Shown here: positions 42,738-51,679 of the stretch, piece by piece
Layout: each line of letters begins with the position of its first letter
Position numbering within the stretch: position 1 is the stretch's first letter
Assembly (NCBI RefSeq): GCF_030813235.1
Contig: NZ_JAUSUB010000015.1
Location: 62,001-126,000, forward strand
Reading direction: 5' to 3'
Length of the DNA stretch: 64,000 bases
Source of the DNA: Cytobacillus purgationiresistens
GTDB lineage: Bacteria; Bacillota; Bacilli; Bacillales; Cytobacillaceae
Notes under the pieces: generated by a model
Databases searched by the model: none
What the model was told of the DNA's origin: nothing
Seen by the model: only the letters and a program-made list of their open reading frames with translations
Made by a program: the position numbers and the translations under genes

Positions 42738-42768
42738 AAAAAGCGCCAAGCGATTGGCGTTTTTTTTA
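42738..42768 (+). terminator. Terminator of yfkD
   Basis: GCGCCAA / TTGGCGT (42743-42760), followed by an eight-T run. Confidence 0.8.
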
Positions 42769-42840
42769 TGTAGAGCTGGAATGAGTCATAGATTTTGTTG
42801 CATAGGAGCAGCATTGGAACGTAATGAATCCAGGATCCAT

Positions 42841-43019
42841 TTGTGATTTAGAGAGGAGAAGGGGATGGGAAGTTTAGGTTAATATTCCTTTTTTAAGCTT
42901 TTTAGGTAGGAGAAAGGGATAAATCCAGGATAATAACGCCCTTCTCTGGTGATTTAGGCATGGGAAGGGAGGAAATTACAAGCTAATAATCCTCTTCTAT
43001 GCGATTTAAGCATGATAAT
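42841..43019. repeat. Degenerate 53-bp tandem repeat
   Basis: Three diverged units of about 52-53 bp plus a partial fourth. Unit anchors GATTTA/CTTTTTA/GATTTA/GATTTA begin near 42845, 42898, 42951 and 43003. Each reads roughly GATTTAGG-ATGGGAAGGG...AATAAT-CCTCTTCT. There is no gene in 42769-43092. Confidence 0.6.
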
Positions 43020-43092
43020 GTGATGAAGCAGTGTGCACAAATCCCTTTGCAAGAAACTTTAATCGAGGAAAATGAACGAATTTCATGAATCA

Positions 43093-43121
43093 AAAAAAGC
43101 CAGCTGATTTAACGGCTGGCT
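43093..43121 (-). terminator. Terminator of the radical SAM gene
   Basis: AGCCAGC / GCTGGCT (43098-43104 and 43115-43121), followed on the reverse strand by TTTTTTT. It overlaps the stop codon. Confidence 0.75.
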
Positions 43122-44242
43122 GAGGCTGTGATATTCGTTGTTCTATTTTGAAAATCTATGTCTTTATAGTAGCTGTCTTTAACAAGTACATTTGGACCAA
43201 GGCAGCGTACCTCGGCACAATGACAATTTAATGATTTGGCCAGCTTTGTATCCATCCATTTGTTGAAAATATCAGGTAGACGATCGTTTTGAATATTACC
43301 AAGCGGTGGAGTGTCGCCAAAATCGGTAACGATGACATCTCCAGTAAAGATATTAACATTTAAGCGAGAACGCCCATCAGGATCATTACGAACCGTAACT
43401 TTGTTGGAAGCATATAGTCTTTCCAAAAGCTCAAGATCCTCTTTTTCAGAACTGCAAGGATAGAAAGGTAATGTGCCAAATAACATCCAAGTGTCTTGCT
43501 TGCGAATATCAAGAACATGATGAATGGCTTCGCGCATTTCTTTTAATGATAAGGTCTCTAAAGTCGATGCGAAATCAGACGGATACATTGGGTGTATCTC
43601 ATGGCGCTGACAGAGCATTTCCTCGGTAATTTGTTTATGGATATGTTCAAGATGAGGTAAGGTCCGTTTGTTAAGCATGGTTTCAGCTGAAACCATAACA
43701 CCTGCTTGAACCAGTTCCCGGCTATTCTCAATCATACGATTAAACAGAGCTTTTCTTTGTTCAATTGTCGGCTTTCTCTCCATTCTGGCAAATCCGCCTT
43801 CAATAAAATCTTCTTCCGTACCCCAGTTATGAGAAATATGTAAGACATCTAGATAGGGAATAATCGCATCATATTTACCACGATCAAGTGTTAAGTTAGA
43901 GTTGATCTGTGTCCGTACGCCTCTTTCTTGTGCATACTTAAACAGTGGTACAACATAGCTTTCTACGGATTTCTTAGATAGCATTGGTTCTCCGCCTGTA
44001 ATGGAAAGCGAGCGAAGATGAGGGATTTCGTCCAGCCGCTTTAATAGTATATCAATAGGCAGACCCTTAGGATCTTTTGGTTGAAGCGTATAGCCAACTG
44101 CACAATGCTCACAGCGCATATTGCACAGAACAGTTGTTGTAAATTCTATATTAGATAATGTTAATTTTCCGAATTCCTCTACATCCATATAGGCTTCCCA
44201 TGGATCATTGACGGGTGAAATCGGTAAAGATTGTGAAAGCAT
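43109..44242 (-). CDS. yfkAB: Radical SAM protein (YfkAB family)
   Basis: A 377-residue radical SAM enzyme. The [4Fe-4S]/SAM motif is V-L-C-N-M-R-C-E-H-C-A-V (C-x3-C-x2-C), followed by the glycine-rich L-S-I-T-G-G-E-P-M segment that binds the SAM methionine. The C-terminal part has further Cys (CHCAEVRCLG) typical of YfkB-type proteins, which belong to a B12-free anaerobic radical SAM group. Reaction unknown. It lies in the yfk block on the reverse strand and shares its terminator region with the repeat stretch. The start has AAAAGGAG upstream. Confidence 0.88.
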   Translation of the reverse strand: MLSQSLPISPVNDPWEAYMDVEEFGKLTLSNIEFTTTVLCNMRCEHCAVGYTLQPKDPKGLPIDILLKRLDEIPHLRSLSITGGEPMLSKKSVESYVVPLFKYAQERGVRTQINSNLTLDRGKYDAIIPYLDVLHISHNWGTEEDFIEGGFARMERKPTIEQRKALFNRMIENSRELVQAGVMVSAETMLNKRTLPHLEHIHKQITEEMLCQRHEIHPMYPSDFASTLETLSLKEMREAIHHVLDIRKQDTWMLFGTLPFYPCSSEKEDLELLERLYASNKVTVRNDPDGRSRLNVNIFTGDVIVTDFGDTPPLGNIQNDRLPDIFNKWMDTKLAKSLNCHCAEVRCLGPNVLVKDSYYKDIDFQNRTTNITASASR

Positions 44243-44316
44243 ATAAAAACTCCTTTAGATCAAATCTGTAGTCATTATTCATCTAAGTGAGCAATCTGTC
44301 AACCAAAATAGGAATT

Positions 44317-44342
44317 GTTTATCTTTTTATTTAAAAGGGAAA
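44317..44342 (+). promoter_or_regulatory. Sigma-B-type promoter for the YtxH-like gene
   Basis: GTTTAT (44317-44322), 14 nt, GGGAAA (44337-44342), 40 bp upstream of the start codon. Confidence 0.6.
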
Positions 44343-44381
44343 AGATTACTAATCACAAAATTTGTAAGAGGAGGAGTTAAG

Positions 44382-44933
44382 TTGGAACAGCAATTAGAAA
44401 CGAATAACGACCCAAAAAATAATAAGGTTTTTAAAGGAATCCTCATCGGAGGAGTGGTTGGCGGAGCCCTAGTCATGATGAATCGTTCAGCCCGAAAGAA
44501 AGTGAAAAGCAAGGCAGTCAGCTTAAAGGATTCCTCAACCAGATTGGTAACAGAAGTAAAGAATCATCCTGGTGAAGTGAAGGATCAGTTAATCAATCAA
44601 TTTAAAAGTGCATCAGATACACTAAAGGATGCAATTTTAGATGCACAAAAATTATACCAACGTGTGAATGAAGATATCTCGAGCCAGTTTGTCGCCATGA
44701 AGGATGCTTCAAGCCAAGCCGTTTCATCTGTGAAAAATGCAAAAGGTGATATCACAAAAATTAGCTCAAAAGTAAAAGACGCTCAATCTGAGCTCACGGA
44801 AAACCCAATCGAGCATAACCCATCATCTACAAAAGACCAAGACAAGCTAGAATATTACGGAACAGATGCCGGAACAGCCTACCCAAGAAAAGAACCGGAG
44901 CCTGTCACATCAACAACCACCCCTCACAAATAA
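44382..44933 (+). CDS. YtxH-domain general stress protein
   Basis: A 183-residue protein with an N-terminal hydrophobic helix (F-K-G-I-L-I-G-G-V-V-G-G-A-L-V-M-M) followed by basic residues and several long amphipathic helices (SSTRLVTEVKNHPGEVKDQL, FKSASDTLKDAILDAQKLYQ). This is a YtxH arrangement. The start is TTG at 44382 after AGAGGAGGAG. The sigma-B-like promoter directly upstream supports a general stress role. It is a longer relative of the 35547-35894 protein. Molecular function unknown. Confidence 0.8.
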   Translation: MEQQLETNNDPKNNKVFKGILIGGVVGGALVMMNRSARKKVKSKAVSLKDSSTRLVTEVKNHPGEVKDQLINQFKSASDTLKDAILDAQKLYQRVNEDISSQFVAMKDASSQAVSSVKNAKGDITKISSKVKDAQSELTENPIEHNPSSTKDQDKLEYYGTDAGTAYPRKEPEPVTSTTTPHK

Positions 44934-45022
44934 AAATATGTTTACAATCACCAAATCATGCAGGCGCATTAGATTCACCTTTGGGTGCCTGTCACCTCCA
45001 AGATTCGACAAATTGCTGTTTG

Positions 45023-45049
45023 CATCCTATCGGATTTTCGGGTAGGATG
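45023..45049 (+). other. Small hairpin upstream of the SE1561 gene
   Basis: CATCCTA / TAGGATG (45023-45029 and 45043-45049), 20-odd bases before the ribosome binding site. No T-run follows. Confidence 0.35.
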
Positions 45050-45076
45050 TTATCAGTAACGAAAGGAGAGAATGAT

Positions 45077-45259
45077 TTGGGCAATCCGATACAAAATAAA
45101 GACAACCAAGTTGTTTTCCTAAAACAGCGTTTAAATATGTTTTTAGATGTTCTTGAGGCGATCGAACCTGAAAACACAGAGCTGGAGGATATTGACCGTC
45201 TAATCGAAATGATTGACGACCTTGAATCCAAATGCCGTGAATTTAAAAACCGCGATTAA
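45077..45259 (+). CDS. SE1561 family protein
   Basis: A 60-residue protein matching the small SE1561 family of Firmicutes: G-N-P-I-Q-N-K-D-N-Q-V-V-F-L-K-Q-R-L-N-M-F-L-D-V-L-E-A-I, E-L-E-D-I-D-R-L-I-E-M-I-D-D-L-E-S-K. It is a helical coiled-coil-like protein of unknown function. I chose the TTG at 45077 because AAAGGAGAG lies six bases before it; an open frame upstream lacks a ribosome binding site. A long perfect hairpin follows the gene. Confidence 0.75.
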   Translation: MGNPIQNKDNQVVFLKQRLNMFLDVLEAIEPENTELEDIDRLIEMIDDLESKCREFKNRD

Positions 45260-45277
45260 ATAAAATAAATTTATTGG

Positions 45278-45330
45278 AAATGTCGAAACGTGTCGGTGCC
45301 TGTCACCGACACATTTCGACATTTTTGCTT
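45278..45330. terminator. Long hairpin after the SE1561 gene
   Basis: A 21-bp near-perfect stem (AAATGTCGAAACGTGTCGGTG at 45278-45298; one mismatch) around CCTGT, followed by TTGCTTTC. The loop-side motif GGTGCCTGTCACC occurs also at 44984. Confidence 0.75.
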
Positions 45331-45459
45331 TCATTTAGAATAATAACCTTTGTCTTTCCATAGATGAGGGATAGAGTTATAATGATATACGATAATAATT
45401 CTAATTTTCACATAAGATATGCTTTTTAAGGGTACCAAGGGAAAGGGGAATATTTAGAG

Positions 45460-47004
45460 ATGAATATGGAGAGATTCCAGGAGAGCATGTACGATTTAAT
45501 TGTAGAGACTTCAACGAACCTTCCGAAGGATGTCCGTCGTGCAATTAAAGCGGCTAAGGCAAAGGAAAGCGCTGGAACAAGGTCAGCAATGAGCTTGGCT
45601 ACAATTACCAATAATATTTCAATGGCGGATGAGAAAGTATCACCAATCTGCCAGGATACAGGTCTGCCAACTTTCAAAATTAAAACCCCGGTTGGCGTCA
45701 ACCAACTTCAAATTAAAGAAGCAATCAAAAATGCCATTGCATTAGCAACTAAAAACAGCAAGCTTCGTCCTAACTCAGTAGATTCACTTACTGGTGAAAA
45801 CAGTGGTGATAATCTTGGAGGCGGAACTCCTGTCATTAAATTCGACCAATGGGAAGAAGATTATATAGATGTTCGCTTGATTCTTAAAGGAGGCGGATGT
45901 GAAAACAAAAATATCCAATACAGCCTTCCAGCAGAGCTTGACGGATTAGGCAGAGCAGGCCGTGATCTAGATGGAATCCGAAAATGCATCATGCATTCCG
46001 TTTACCAAGCACAAGGACAAGGGTGCAGCGCCGGCTTTATTGGAGTAGGTATTGGAGGAGATCGTTCTTCAGGATATGATCTGGCGAAAGAACAGCTTTT
46101 CCGCTCTGTAGACGATGTTAATCCAAACGAAGATCTTAGCAAATTAGAAGATTATATTGTAGAACACGCGAATGAGCTTGGAATCGGAACGATGGGCTTT
46201 GGCGGAGAAACGACATTATTAGGCTGTAAAATTGGCGTGATGAATCGAATTCCTGCAAGCTTCTTCGTATCTGTTGCATACAACTGCTGGGCTTATCGCC
46301 GTCTTGGCGTCGCTGTTAATCCTGAAACAGGAGTAATCAATGACTGGATGTATCAAGAGGGAGAAAAAATCGACTTCGCTTCTGAAACCGAAAAAGAAAC
46401 AGCTGCATCTGCAGAAACAGAGCAAAACGTTGTTACGCTTCAAGCGCCAATTACTGAAGAACAAATTCGTGAACTTAAGGTTGGCGATGTAGTAAAAATC
46501 AACGGCAGAATGTATACAGGCCGTGACGCAATTCACCATCATTTAATGGAAAATGATGCACCGGTTGACCTGAATGGTCAAGTGATTTATCATTGCGGTC
46601 CAGTCATGATGAAGGATGATGAAGGTGGATGGCACGTAAAAGCTGCTGGTCCAACTACCAGTATTCGTGAAGAGCCTTACCAAGGTGACATCATGAAAAA
46701 ATTCGGTATCCGCGCAGTAATTGGAAAAGGCGGAATGGGCCCTAAAACCCTTAAAGCCCTAGAAGAACATGGTGGCGTATATCTAAACGCAATCGGCGGA
46801 GCGGCACAATACTATGCAGATTGTATTAAAGCGGTTGAAGGTGTAGATCTAATGAACTTCGGTATTCCTGAGGCGATGTGGCACCTAAAAGTAGAAGGCT
46901 TTACTGCTGTAGTCACAATGGATTCTCATGGAAACAGTCTTCACAAGGACGTAGATAAATCTTCATTAGAAAAATTAGCTCAATTCAAAGAGCGCGTATA
47001 TTAA
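45460..47004 (+). CDS. fumA: Class I fumarate hydratase
   Basis: A 514-residue fused alpha/beta Fe-S fumarase. The [4Fe-4S] cysteines are visible: C64 in I-C-Q-D-T-G-L-P-T-F, one in G-G-G-C-E-N-K-N and one in G-C-S-A-G-F-I-G-V-G-I-G-G. The C-terminal beta domain begins near residue 330 after an acidic, Ala-rich linker (I-N-G-R-M-Y-T-G-R-D-A-I-H-H-H, then H-C-G-P-V-M and G-K-G-G-M-G). It interconverts fumarate and malate in the TCA cycle; it is oxygen-labile, unlike the class II FumC. Start ATG at 45460 with a purine-rich but distant ribosome binding site. A terminator follows. Confidence 0.92.
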   Translation: MNMERFQESMYDLIVETSTNLPKDVRRAIKAAKAKESAGTRSAMSLATITNNISMADEKVSPICQDTGLPTFKIKTPVGVNQLQIKEAIKNAIALATKNSKLRPNSVDSLTGENSGDNLGGGTPVIKFDQWEEDYIDVRLILKGGGCENKNIQYSLPAELDGLGRAGRDLDGIRKCIMHSVYQAQGQGCSAGFIGVGIGGDRSSGYDLAKEQLFRSVDDVNPNEDLSKLEDYIVEHANELGIGTMGFGGETTLLGCKIGVMNRIPASFFVSVAYNCWAYRRLGVAVNPETGVINDWMYQEGEKIDFASETEKETAASAETEQNVVTLQAPITEEQIRELKVGDVVKINGRMYTGRDAIHHHLMENDAPVDLNGQVIYHCGPVMMKDDEGGWHVKAAGPTTSIREEPYQGDIMKKFGIRAVIGKGGMGPKTLKALEEHGGVYLNAIGGAAQYYADCIKAVEGVDLMNFGIPEAMWHLKVEGFTAVVTMDSHGNSLHKDVDKSSLEKLAQFKERVY

Positions 47005-47028
47005 TTAATTTCATTTTTTTCTTAAACG

Positions 47029-47056
47029 AAAGAGGCAGAGCTAGCCTCTTTTTTTT
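47029..47056 (+). terminator. Terminator of fumarase
   Basis: AAGAGGC / GCCTCTT (47030-47036 and 47044-47050), followed by T8. Confidence 0.8.
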
Positions 47057-47154
47057 GCCCAATTTTGGACATACGGTTAAGCTTTCGGAAAAATAATCCT
47101 TAGCATGATTTTCATTTAAAAACAAATAATAAGAAAAAACAGGAGGAGCACAAC

Positions 47155-47946
47155 ATGAAAAAAACAATCTTCATTTTCAGTGTGATATTTCTTATTGTTT
47201 GTTCTCCTGCCCATGCTCAATACGGAAATTCACCGATACACTGGGGAATTAAAAAAGCAGCGGATGAAGTGCCAGCAGAAGCTGGGCAGCAGCTTGATGT
47301 CCTATTAGAACGGCATGGAGCAGTATATAAAGGAAGTCCTGAATCAAAAGATATTTATCTTACCTTTGATAATGGTTATGAAAACGGTTATACCGGAAAA
47401 ATCTTAGATGTTCTGAAAAAAGAACAAGTGCCTGCAGCATTTTTTATCACAGGTCATTATTTAAAAACCGCGCCAGACCTTGTGAAGAGAATGGCAGCAG
47501 AAGGTCATACGATTGGCAACCATTCATGGACCCATCCGGACATGACAACCATTAGCAATGAAAAAACCAAAAAAGAACTGGAACAGGTCCGCGCCGAAAC
47601 CGAAAAATTAACTGGGATTAAATCAATGGCATACCTTCGTCCTCCGCGTGGCATTTTTAGTGAAAAAACGCTGGTGAAAGCCCGAGAAGAAGGCTATACG
47701 CATATATTTTGGTCACTTGCCTATGTTGATTGGAAAACGGATCAGCAAAAGGGGTGGGAGTATGCCTATAACAACATTATGAAACAAATTCATCCTGGCA
47801 GCATCCTTCTGCTTCATACTGTTTCGAAAGACAATGCAGATGCTCTTGAAAAAGCGATTAAGGATTTAAAAAAGCGGGGCTATACTTTTAAAACAATCGA
47901 TGATTTAATGTGGAGTGAAGCAATCGAAGAGCCTATGCTTTATTAA
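47155..47946 (+). CDS. pdaA: Delta-lactam-forming polysaccharide deacetylase PdaA
   Basis: A 263-residue secreted enzyme with a signal peptide (IFIFSVIFLIVCSPAHA) followed by a NodB-type polysaccharide deacetylase domain. The family motifs are T-F-D-N-G-Y-E-N (the metal-binding Asp pair replaced in part as usual in PdaA), H-S-W-T-H-P, and R-P-P-R-G. It is the delta-lactam-forming N-deacetylase that acts on muramic acid in spore cortex synthesis, needed for germination. In B. subtilis it is yfjS, just before yfjP/yfjO as here. An AGGAGGAGCAC ribosome binding site precedes the start. Confidence 0.93.
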   Translation: MKKTIFIFSVIFLIVCSPAHAQYGNSPIHWGIKKAADEVPAEAGQQLDVLLERHGAVYKGSPESKDIYLTFDNGYENGYTGKILDVLKKEQVPAAFFITGHYLKTAPDLVKRMAAEGHTIGNHSWTHPDMTTISNEKTKKELEQVRAETEKLTGIKSMAYLRPPRGIFSEKTLVKAREEGYTHIFWSLAYVDWKTDQQKGWEYAYNNIMKQIHPGSILLLHTVSKDNADALEKAIKDLKKRGYTFKTIDDLMWSEAIEEPMLY

Positions 47947-47982
47947 TGAACTGAAATGGGTCTGAGTGAAATAAAGAATACA

Positions 47983-48018
47983 AAAGCCGATCTTCTCTTT
48001 GAAGGTCGGCTTTTTGAC
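47983..48018 (+). terminator. Terminator of pdaA
   Basis: AAAGCCGATCTTC / GAAGGTCGGCTTT (47983-47995 and 48001-48013), followed by TT. Confidence 0.8.
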
Positions 48019-48065
48019 AGAAAAATGCTATAATACGGGGAAAATGATAAAGGACGGAATCACTT

Positions 48066-48920
48066 TTGGAGACAATACAAATTAAAGGACCTTATAATTT
48101 TGATCTTGTACTTGATCGGCTTTCTCTTGACCCCCTCAATTCTATCGACCTCAAGAATCGCACAGTCAAAGTGCCTCTTATCGTTGAACAAGAACCAATC
48201 GTAGCCGAGGTCAAAGCAATTGGGACAACCGAAGAACCTGAATTCGTCATCAACGGTATTGAAGGTAAAGAAAAAGCAGAGAAAAGAATTTTCGAGCTGT
48301 TTCAGTGGCATTTGCCGCTTGAAGAAATTCATAACCATTTTAAATCTACTGATTTAAAAGATATATTTACTTTTCATTATGGAACGCCGCTAGTCCTTGA
48401 CTTTGATCCCTACAGTTGTATTATAAAATGCATTATTCATCAGCAATTGAATCTTGCCTTTGCACATACACTCACAGAGAGATTTGTAAAAACCTATGGC
48501 TTTGAAAAAGACGGCGTATGGTTTTACCCTCAGCCGGAAAGGGTAGCCAAACTCACAGTAGAGGAGCTACGTGAACTGCAGTTTAGCGGTCGAAAAGCAG
48601 AGTATGTTATTGGAATTGCAACAGCGGCAGTCCAAGGGGAATTATACTTTGAAGAGTTGATGAGGATGTCTGATGAGGCAATTTATGATAAACTAATCAA
48701 ATTGCGTGGCGTCGGCCCATGGACAGTGCAAAACTTCCTGATGTTTGGGCTGGGCAGACCGAATCTGTTCCCGCTTGCTGACATCGGCATCCAGAACGCA
48801 TTAAAGAAACTATATCAATTAGAAGCGAAGCCAACTCATGCAGATATGGAGAATTATGCAAAGAGCTGGCATCCTTACTTAAGCTATGCTTCCCTTTATC
48901 TATGGAGAAGCATCGAATAA
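48066..48920 (+). CDS. DNA-3-methyladenine glycosylase (AlkA/HhH-GPD, YfjP type)
   Basis: A 284-residue base-excision glycosylase. The C-terminal HhH-GPD domain shows the helix-hairpin-helix L-R-G-V-G-P-W-T-V-Q-N-F-L, then the catalytic Asp in P-L-A-D-I-G-I-Q. The N-terminal part (I-Q-I-K-G-P-Y-N-F-D-L-V-L-D-R-L) resembles the AlkA N domain. It would remove alkylated bases such as 3-methyladenine. The start is TTG at 48066 with AAAGGACGG before it. It is followed closely by rlmCD, 20 bp away, as in B. subtilis. Confidence 0.9.
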   Translation: METIQIKGPYNFDLVLDRLSLDPLNSIDLKNRTVKVPLIVEQEPIVAEVKAIGTTEEPEFVINGIEGKEKAEKRIFELFQWHLPLEEIHNHFKSTDLKDIFTFHYGTPLVLDFDPYSCIIKCIIHQQLNLAFAHTLTERFVKTYGFEKDGVWFYPQPERVAKLTVEELRELQFSGRKAEYVIGIATAAVQGELYFEELMRMSDEAIYDKLIKLRGVGPWTVQNFLMFGLGRPNLFPLADIGIQNALKKLYQLEAKPTHADMENYAKSWHPYLSYASLYLWRSIE

Positions 48921-48940
48921 ATTTGGAGTGATGAATCACC

Positions 48941-50332
48941 GTGAAACAAAAACAAGAGCAAACCGCTAACTTAAAAGTACAGCAAACCTTCCCGCTCACA
49001 ATCAAACGACTCGGCATCAACGGAGAAGGTGTCGGCTATTTTAAAAGACAGGTCGTATTCGTCCCAGGCGCATTGCCTGGCGAAGAGATCGTCGCAGAAG
49101 CCACAAAGGTGAGTCCGAAATTTTCTGAAGCAAAAATCAAGAAAATCCGAAAAAAATCGGAATATCGTGTTCAAGCACCATGCCCTCTTTTTGGAGAATG
49201 CGGCGGTTGTCAGCTTCAGCATCTTCGCTATGACCAACAGCTAAAGGAAAAGCGTGATATCATTATTCAATCGTTGGAAAGACACACTAAATTACAGCCT
49301 GAAAAGCTGGATATTAGAGAAACAATTGGTATGGACGATCCTTGGCGCTACAGGAATAAAAGCCAGTTCCAAATGGGAATTAAGGACGGCAAAGTCATCG
49401 CCGGTTTGTATAGTATGAACACTCATCATTTAATCGATATCGAGGACTGTACTGTGCAACAGCCTCATACCATTAAGGCAACGACAACGGTAAAAGCGAT
49501 TATGCAGGACTTGAAAATCCCGATTTATAATGAAAAAACAAGAAAAGGCATTGTCAGGACGATTGTCACAAGAGTGGGCGTCCAAACGGGCGAGCTGCAA
49601 ATTGTCTTAATTACAAGCAAAAAAGATCTCCCAAAAAAAGATCTCATCGTCAAAGAAATCAAAAAGCGTCTGCCTGAAGTGAAGTCAATCATTCAGAATG
49701 TGAATGGCCAGAAAACCTCGCTCATATTTGGTGAAGATACATTCCATTTAGATGGAGAAGAATTTATCCAAGAAATGCTAGGAGATATCGAGTTCGAACT
49801 GTCAGCTCGTACATTTTTCCAGCTCAATCCGGAGCAAACCGTCAAGCTCTATAATGAGGTCAAAAAAGCAGCTCAATTAACAGGCAAGGAAAAAGTAGTT
49901 GATGCCTACTGCGGAGTCGGTACAATCGGACTTTGGATTGCCAAGGATGCTGCGGAGATCCGCGGCATGGATATCATTCCAGAATCCATCCAAGACGCGA
50001 AGAAAAATGCGGCAAAACATGGCATCAAACACGCACAATATGTAACTGGTAAAGCTGAGAAGTGGCTTCCTAAATGGACCAACGAAGGTTGGAAACCGGA
50101 TGTAATCATCGTCGATCCACCAAGGACAGGCCTTGATCAGGAGCTGCTAAATACCATTTTGAAAGTTCAGCCAAAGAAAGTGGTTTATGTTTCTTGTAAT
50201 CCATCGACGCTCGCAAAGGATATCTCAGTCTTGAGCAAGAAATATCAGGTTAAAGGCATTCAGCCAGTGGATATGTTTCCGCAGACGGCACATGTGGAGT
50301 GTGTAACGTTGCTACAAAGAAAAACTATATAG
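48941..50332 (+). CDS. rlmCD: 23S rRNA (uracil-5)-methyltransferase RlmCD
   Basis: A 463-residue RumA/TrmA family enzyme. A TRAM domain ([14 protein letters not shown], residues 15-75) is followed by a cysteine cluster for a 4Fe-4S centre ([15 protein letters not shown]). The SAM methyltransferase domain carries [19 protein letters not shown] and the catalytic [10 protein letters not shown]. In B. subtilis RlmCD (YfjO) makes m5U747 and m5U1939 in 23S rRNA. It is the last chromosomal gene before an integrative element, and the element could use its 3' end as an attachment site. The start is GTG with a ribosome binding site 12 bases away. Confidence 0.92.
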   Translation: MKQKQEQTANLKVQQTFPLTIKRLGINGEGVGYFKRQVVFVPGALPGEEIVAEATKVSPKFSEAKIKKIRKKSEYRVQAPCPLFGECGGCQLQHLRYDQQLKEKRDIIIQSLERHTKLQPEKLDIRETIGMDDPWRYRNKSQFQMGIKDGKVIAGLYSMNTHHLIDIEDCTVQQPHTIKATTTVKAIMQDLKIPIYNEKTRKGIVRTIVTRVGVQTGELQIVLITSKKDLPKKDLIVKEIKKRLPEVKSIIQNVNGQKTSLIFGEDTFHLDGEEFIQEMLGDIEFELSARTFFQLNPEQTVKLYNEVKKAAQLTGKEKVVDAYCGVGTIGLWIAKDAAEIRGMDIIPESIQDAKKNAAKHGIKHAQYVTGKAEKWLPKWTNEGWKPDVIIVDPPRTGLDQELLNTILKVQPKKVVYVSCNPSTLAKDISVLSKKYQVKGIQPVDMFPQTAHVECVTLLQRKTI

Positions 50333-50541
50333 AAATCCTTAGTTTTAAACACTTTTACAAGCATTTCGTGTTTATAGGAGAAGGCGAGAAAACTAGAAAT
50401 AAGATACTGAAAAACCACATTACCGTTTCAGTGGTAATTGATCTGGGGTGTGGGAACACAATAGAATAAAAAAAATTTAAGACGTTCAACTAAAATGAGC
50501 GTCTTTTTTTTATGCCTAAAAACAGAGAATAGGGGTGGAAC
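50333..50541. other. Putative ICE left boundary after rlmCD
   Basis: The rlmCD gene keeps an intact 3' end and is followed by AT-rich DNA and then element genes. The 3' end of rumA/rlmCD is, from memory of streptococcal ICEs, a known integration site (the motif CACATGTGGAGTGTGTAAC at 50289-50307 is of that sort). I cannot see the other end to confirm a direct repeat. Confidence 0.4.
50479..50511 (+). terminator. Terminator upstream of the methyltransferase gene
   Basis: AAGACG / CGTCTT (50479-50484 and 50500-50505) plus partial TTCA/TGAG pairing and a T-run. Confidence 0.65.
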
Positions 50542-51603
50542 ATGACTGAAATAACTTTAGGAAGTTTATTCGATGGAATTGGTGTATTTCCATTGGCAGC
50601 TTCCCGTTACGGGATTACGCCAACATGGGCAAGTGAAATTGAGAAAGCACCGATTTCGATTACGAAACGACATTTTCCCGATTTACTACACATGGGAGAC
50701 ATCACAAAAATAAATGGTGGAAAAATACCACCTGTCCATATCATTACCTTTGGTTCACCCTGTCAAAACTTATCAAATATCGGAAAACGAGAAGGCCTTG
50801 CAGGAAGTCAATCCAGTTTATTCTATCACGCCATACGAATTATTGAAGAAATGAGGTGTGCAACGAATGGAGCATATCCAGTTATCGCTGTTTGGGAAAA
50901 CGTCATGGGAGCTTTTTCATCAAATAACAGGTTGGATTTTAAAGCCGTGTTGGAGTCGTTCACAAATACCGAAATTCCAATGCCTGCTTCTGGAGTCTGG
51001 GCAAAAGCTGGAATGGTCCGAGGGAATGATGTTGATATATGCTGGCGCGTGTTGGATGCCCGATATTGGGGAAAGCCCACACTTACTCAAAGAAGAAGAC
51101 GTATCTTCCTCGTGGCAGATTTTGGAGGAAAACGTGCCAGAGAAATATTATTTAAAACCCACGAACTGCAATCATTTCCTACGACTTGCGGAGAAAGCGG
51201 GTCACCCTCCACCACAGCCAGTCGAGTATCTTCTGAAAAAACAAGGAGGAAAATACCCGTCGTCCGACCCTTTCAAGAAAGACGGATGCGAAGTACCGCA
51301 AAGGATAAAAACAAATCAGGATTCACTGGAAGCTTCGGACGGACAAATGACCCTTACCCAACTTTGCTAGCTGGTTCAGTTAATATTTTTTCTTTTTGGT
51401 ATGAGGGAAAAGAAAAAGAAGGTTATATCCGACAACTTACACCATTGGAATGTGAACGTTTAATGGGATTACCAGAAGGCTGGACAGCTATTGGAAATAA
51501 GGATGAAGCGATTAGTGATTATGCGAGATATAAAGCGATTGGAAATGCGATTGCTGTACCATGTGCCGAATATATTATGGCTGGTATTGCAGAAGCTTTA
51601 TAG
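50542..51603 (+). CDS. DNA (cytosine-5-)-methyltransferase
   Basis: A 353-residue C5 cytosine methyltransferase with the motifs in canonical order: I (L-F-D-G-I-G-V-F-P-L-A), IV with the catalytic Cys (G-S-P-C-Q-N-L-S), VI (W-E-N-V), VIII (Q-R-R-R-R-I-F-L) and X (A-I-G-N-A-I-A-V-P). The region between VIII and X (~200-290) is the recognition domain; its target cannot be read. No restriction endonuclease is adjacent, so it is probably an orphan enzyme that shields the element from host restriction during transfer, complementing ArdA. Start supported by GGGGTGGAAC. It is placed at the element's left end. Confidence 0.92.
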   Translation: MTEITLGSLFDGIGVFPLAASRYGITPTWASEIEKAPISITKRHFPDLLHMGDITKINGGKIPPVHIITFGSPCQNLSNIGKREGLAGSQSSLFYHAIRIIEEMRCATNGAYPVIAVWENVMGAFSSNNRLDFKAVLESFTNTEIPMPASGVWAKAGMVRGNDVDICWRVLDARYWGKPTLTQRRRRIFLVADFGGKRAREILFKTHELQSFPTTCGESGSPSTTASRVSSEKTRRKIPVVRPFQERRMRSTAKDKNKSGFTGSFGRTNDPYPTLLAGSVNIFSFWYEGKEKEGYIRQLTPLECERLMGLPEGWTAIGNKDEAISDYARYKAIGNAIAVPCAEYIMAGIAEAL

Positions 51604-51679
51604 ATAAATCAACTAACGTGTGACTAATTCCATCTGTCATGCTTTTTTGATTGGCCATATCAATGGGGGTGTGGTTTCT

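Noticed and set aside
50858..51370. A 170-codon ORF in another frame of the methyltransferase gene
   Set aside because: It lies entirely inside the C5 methyltransferase gene, whose motifs are in the main frame. No ribosome binding site and no recognisable domain.
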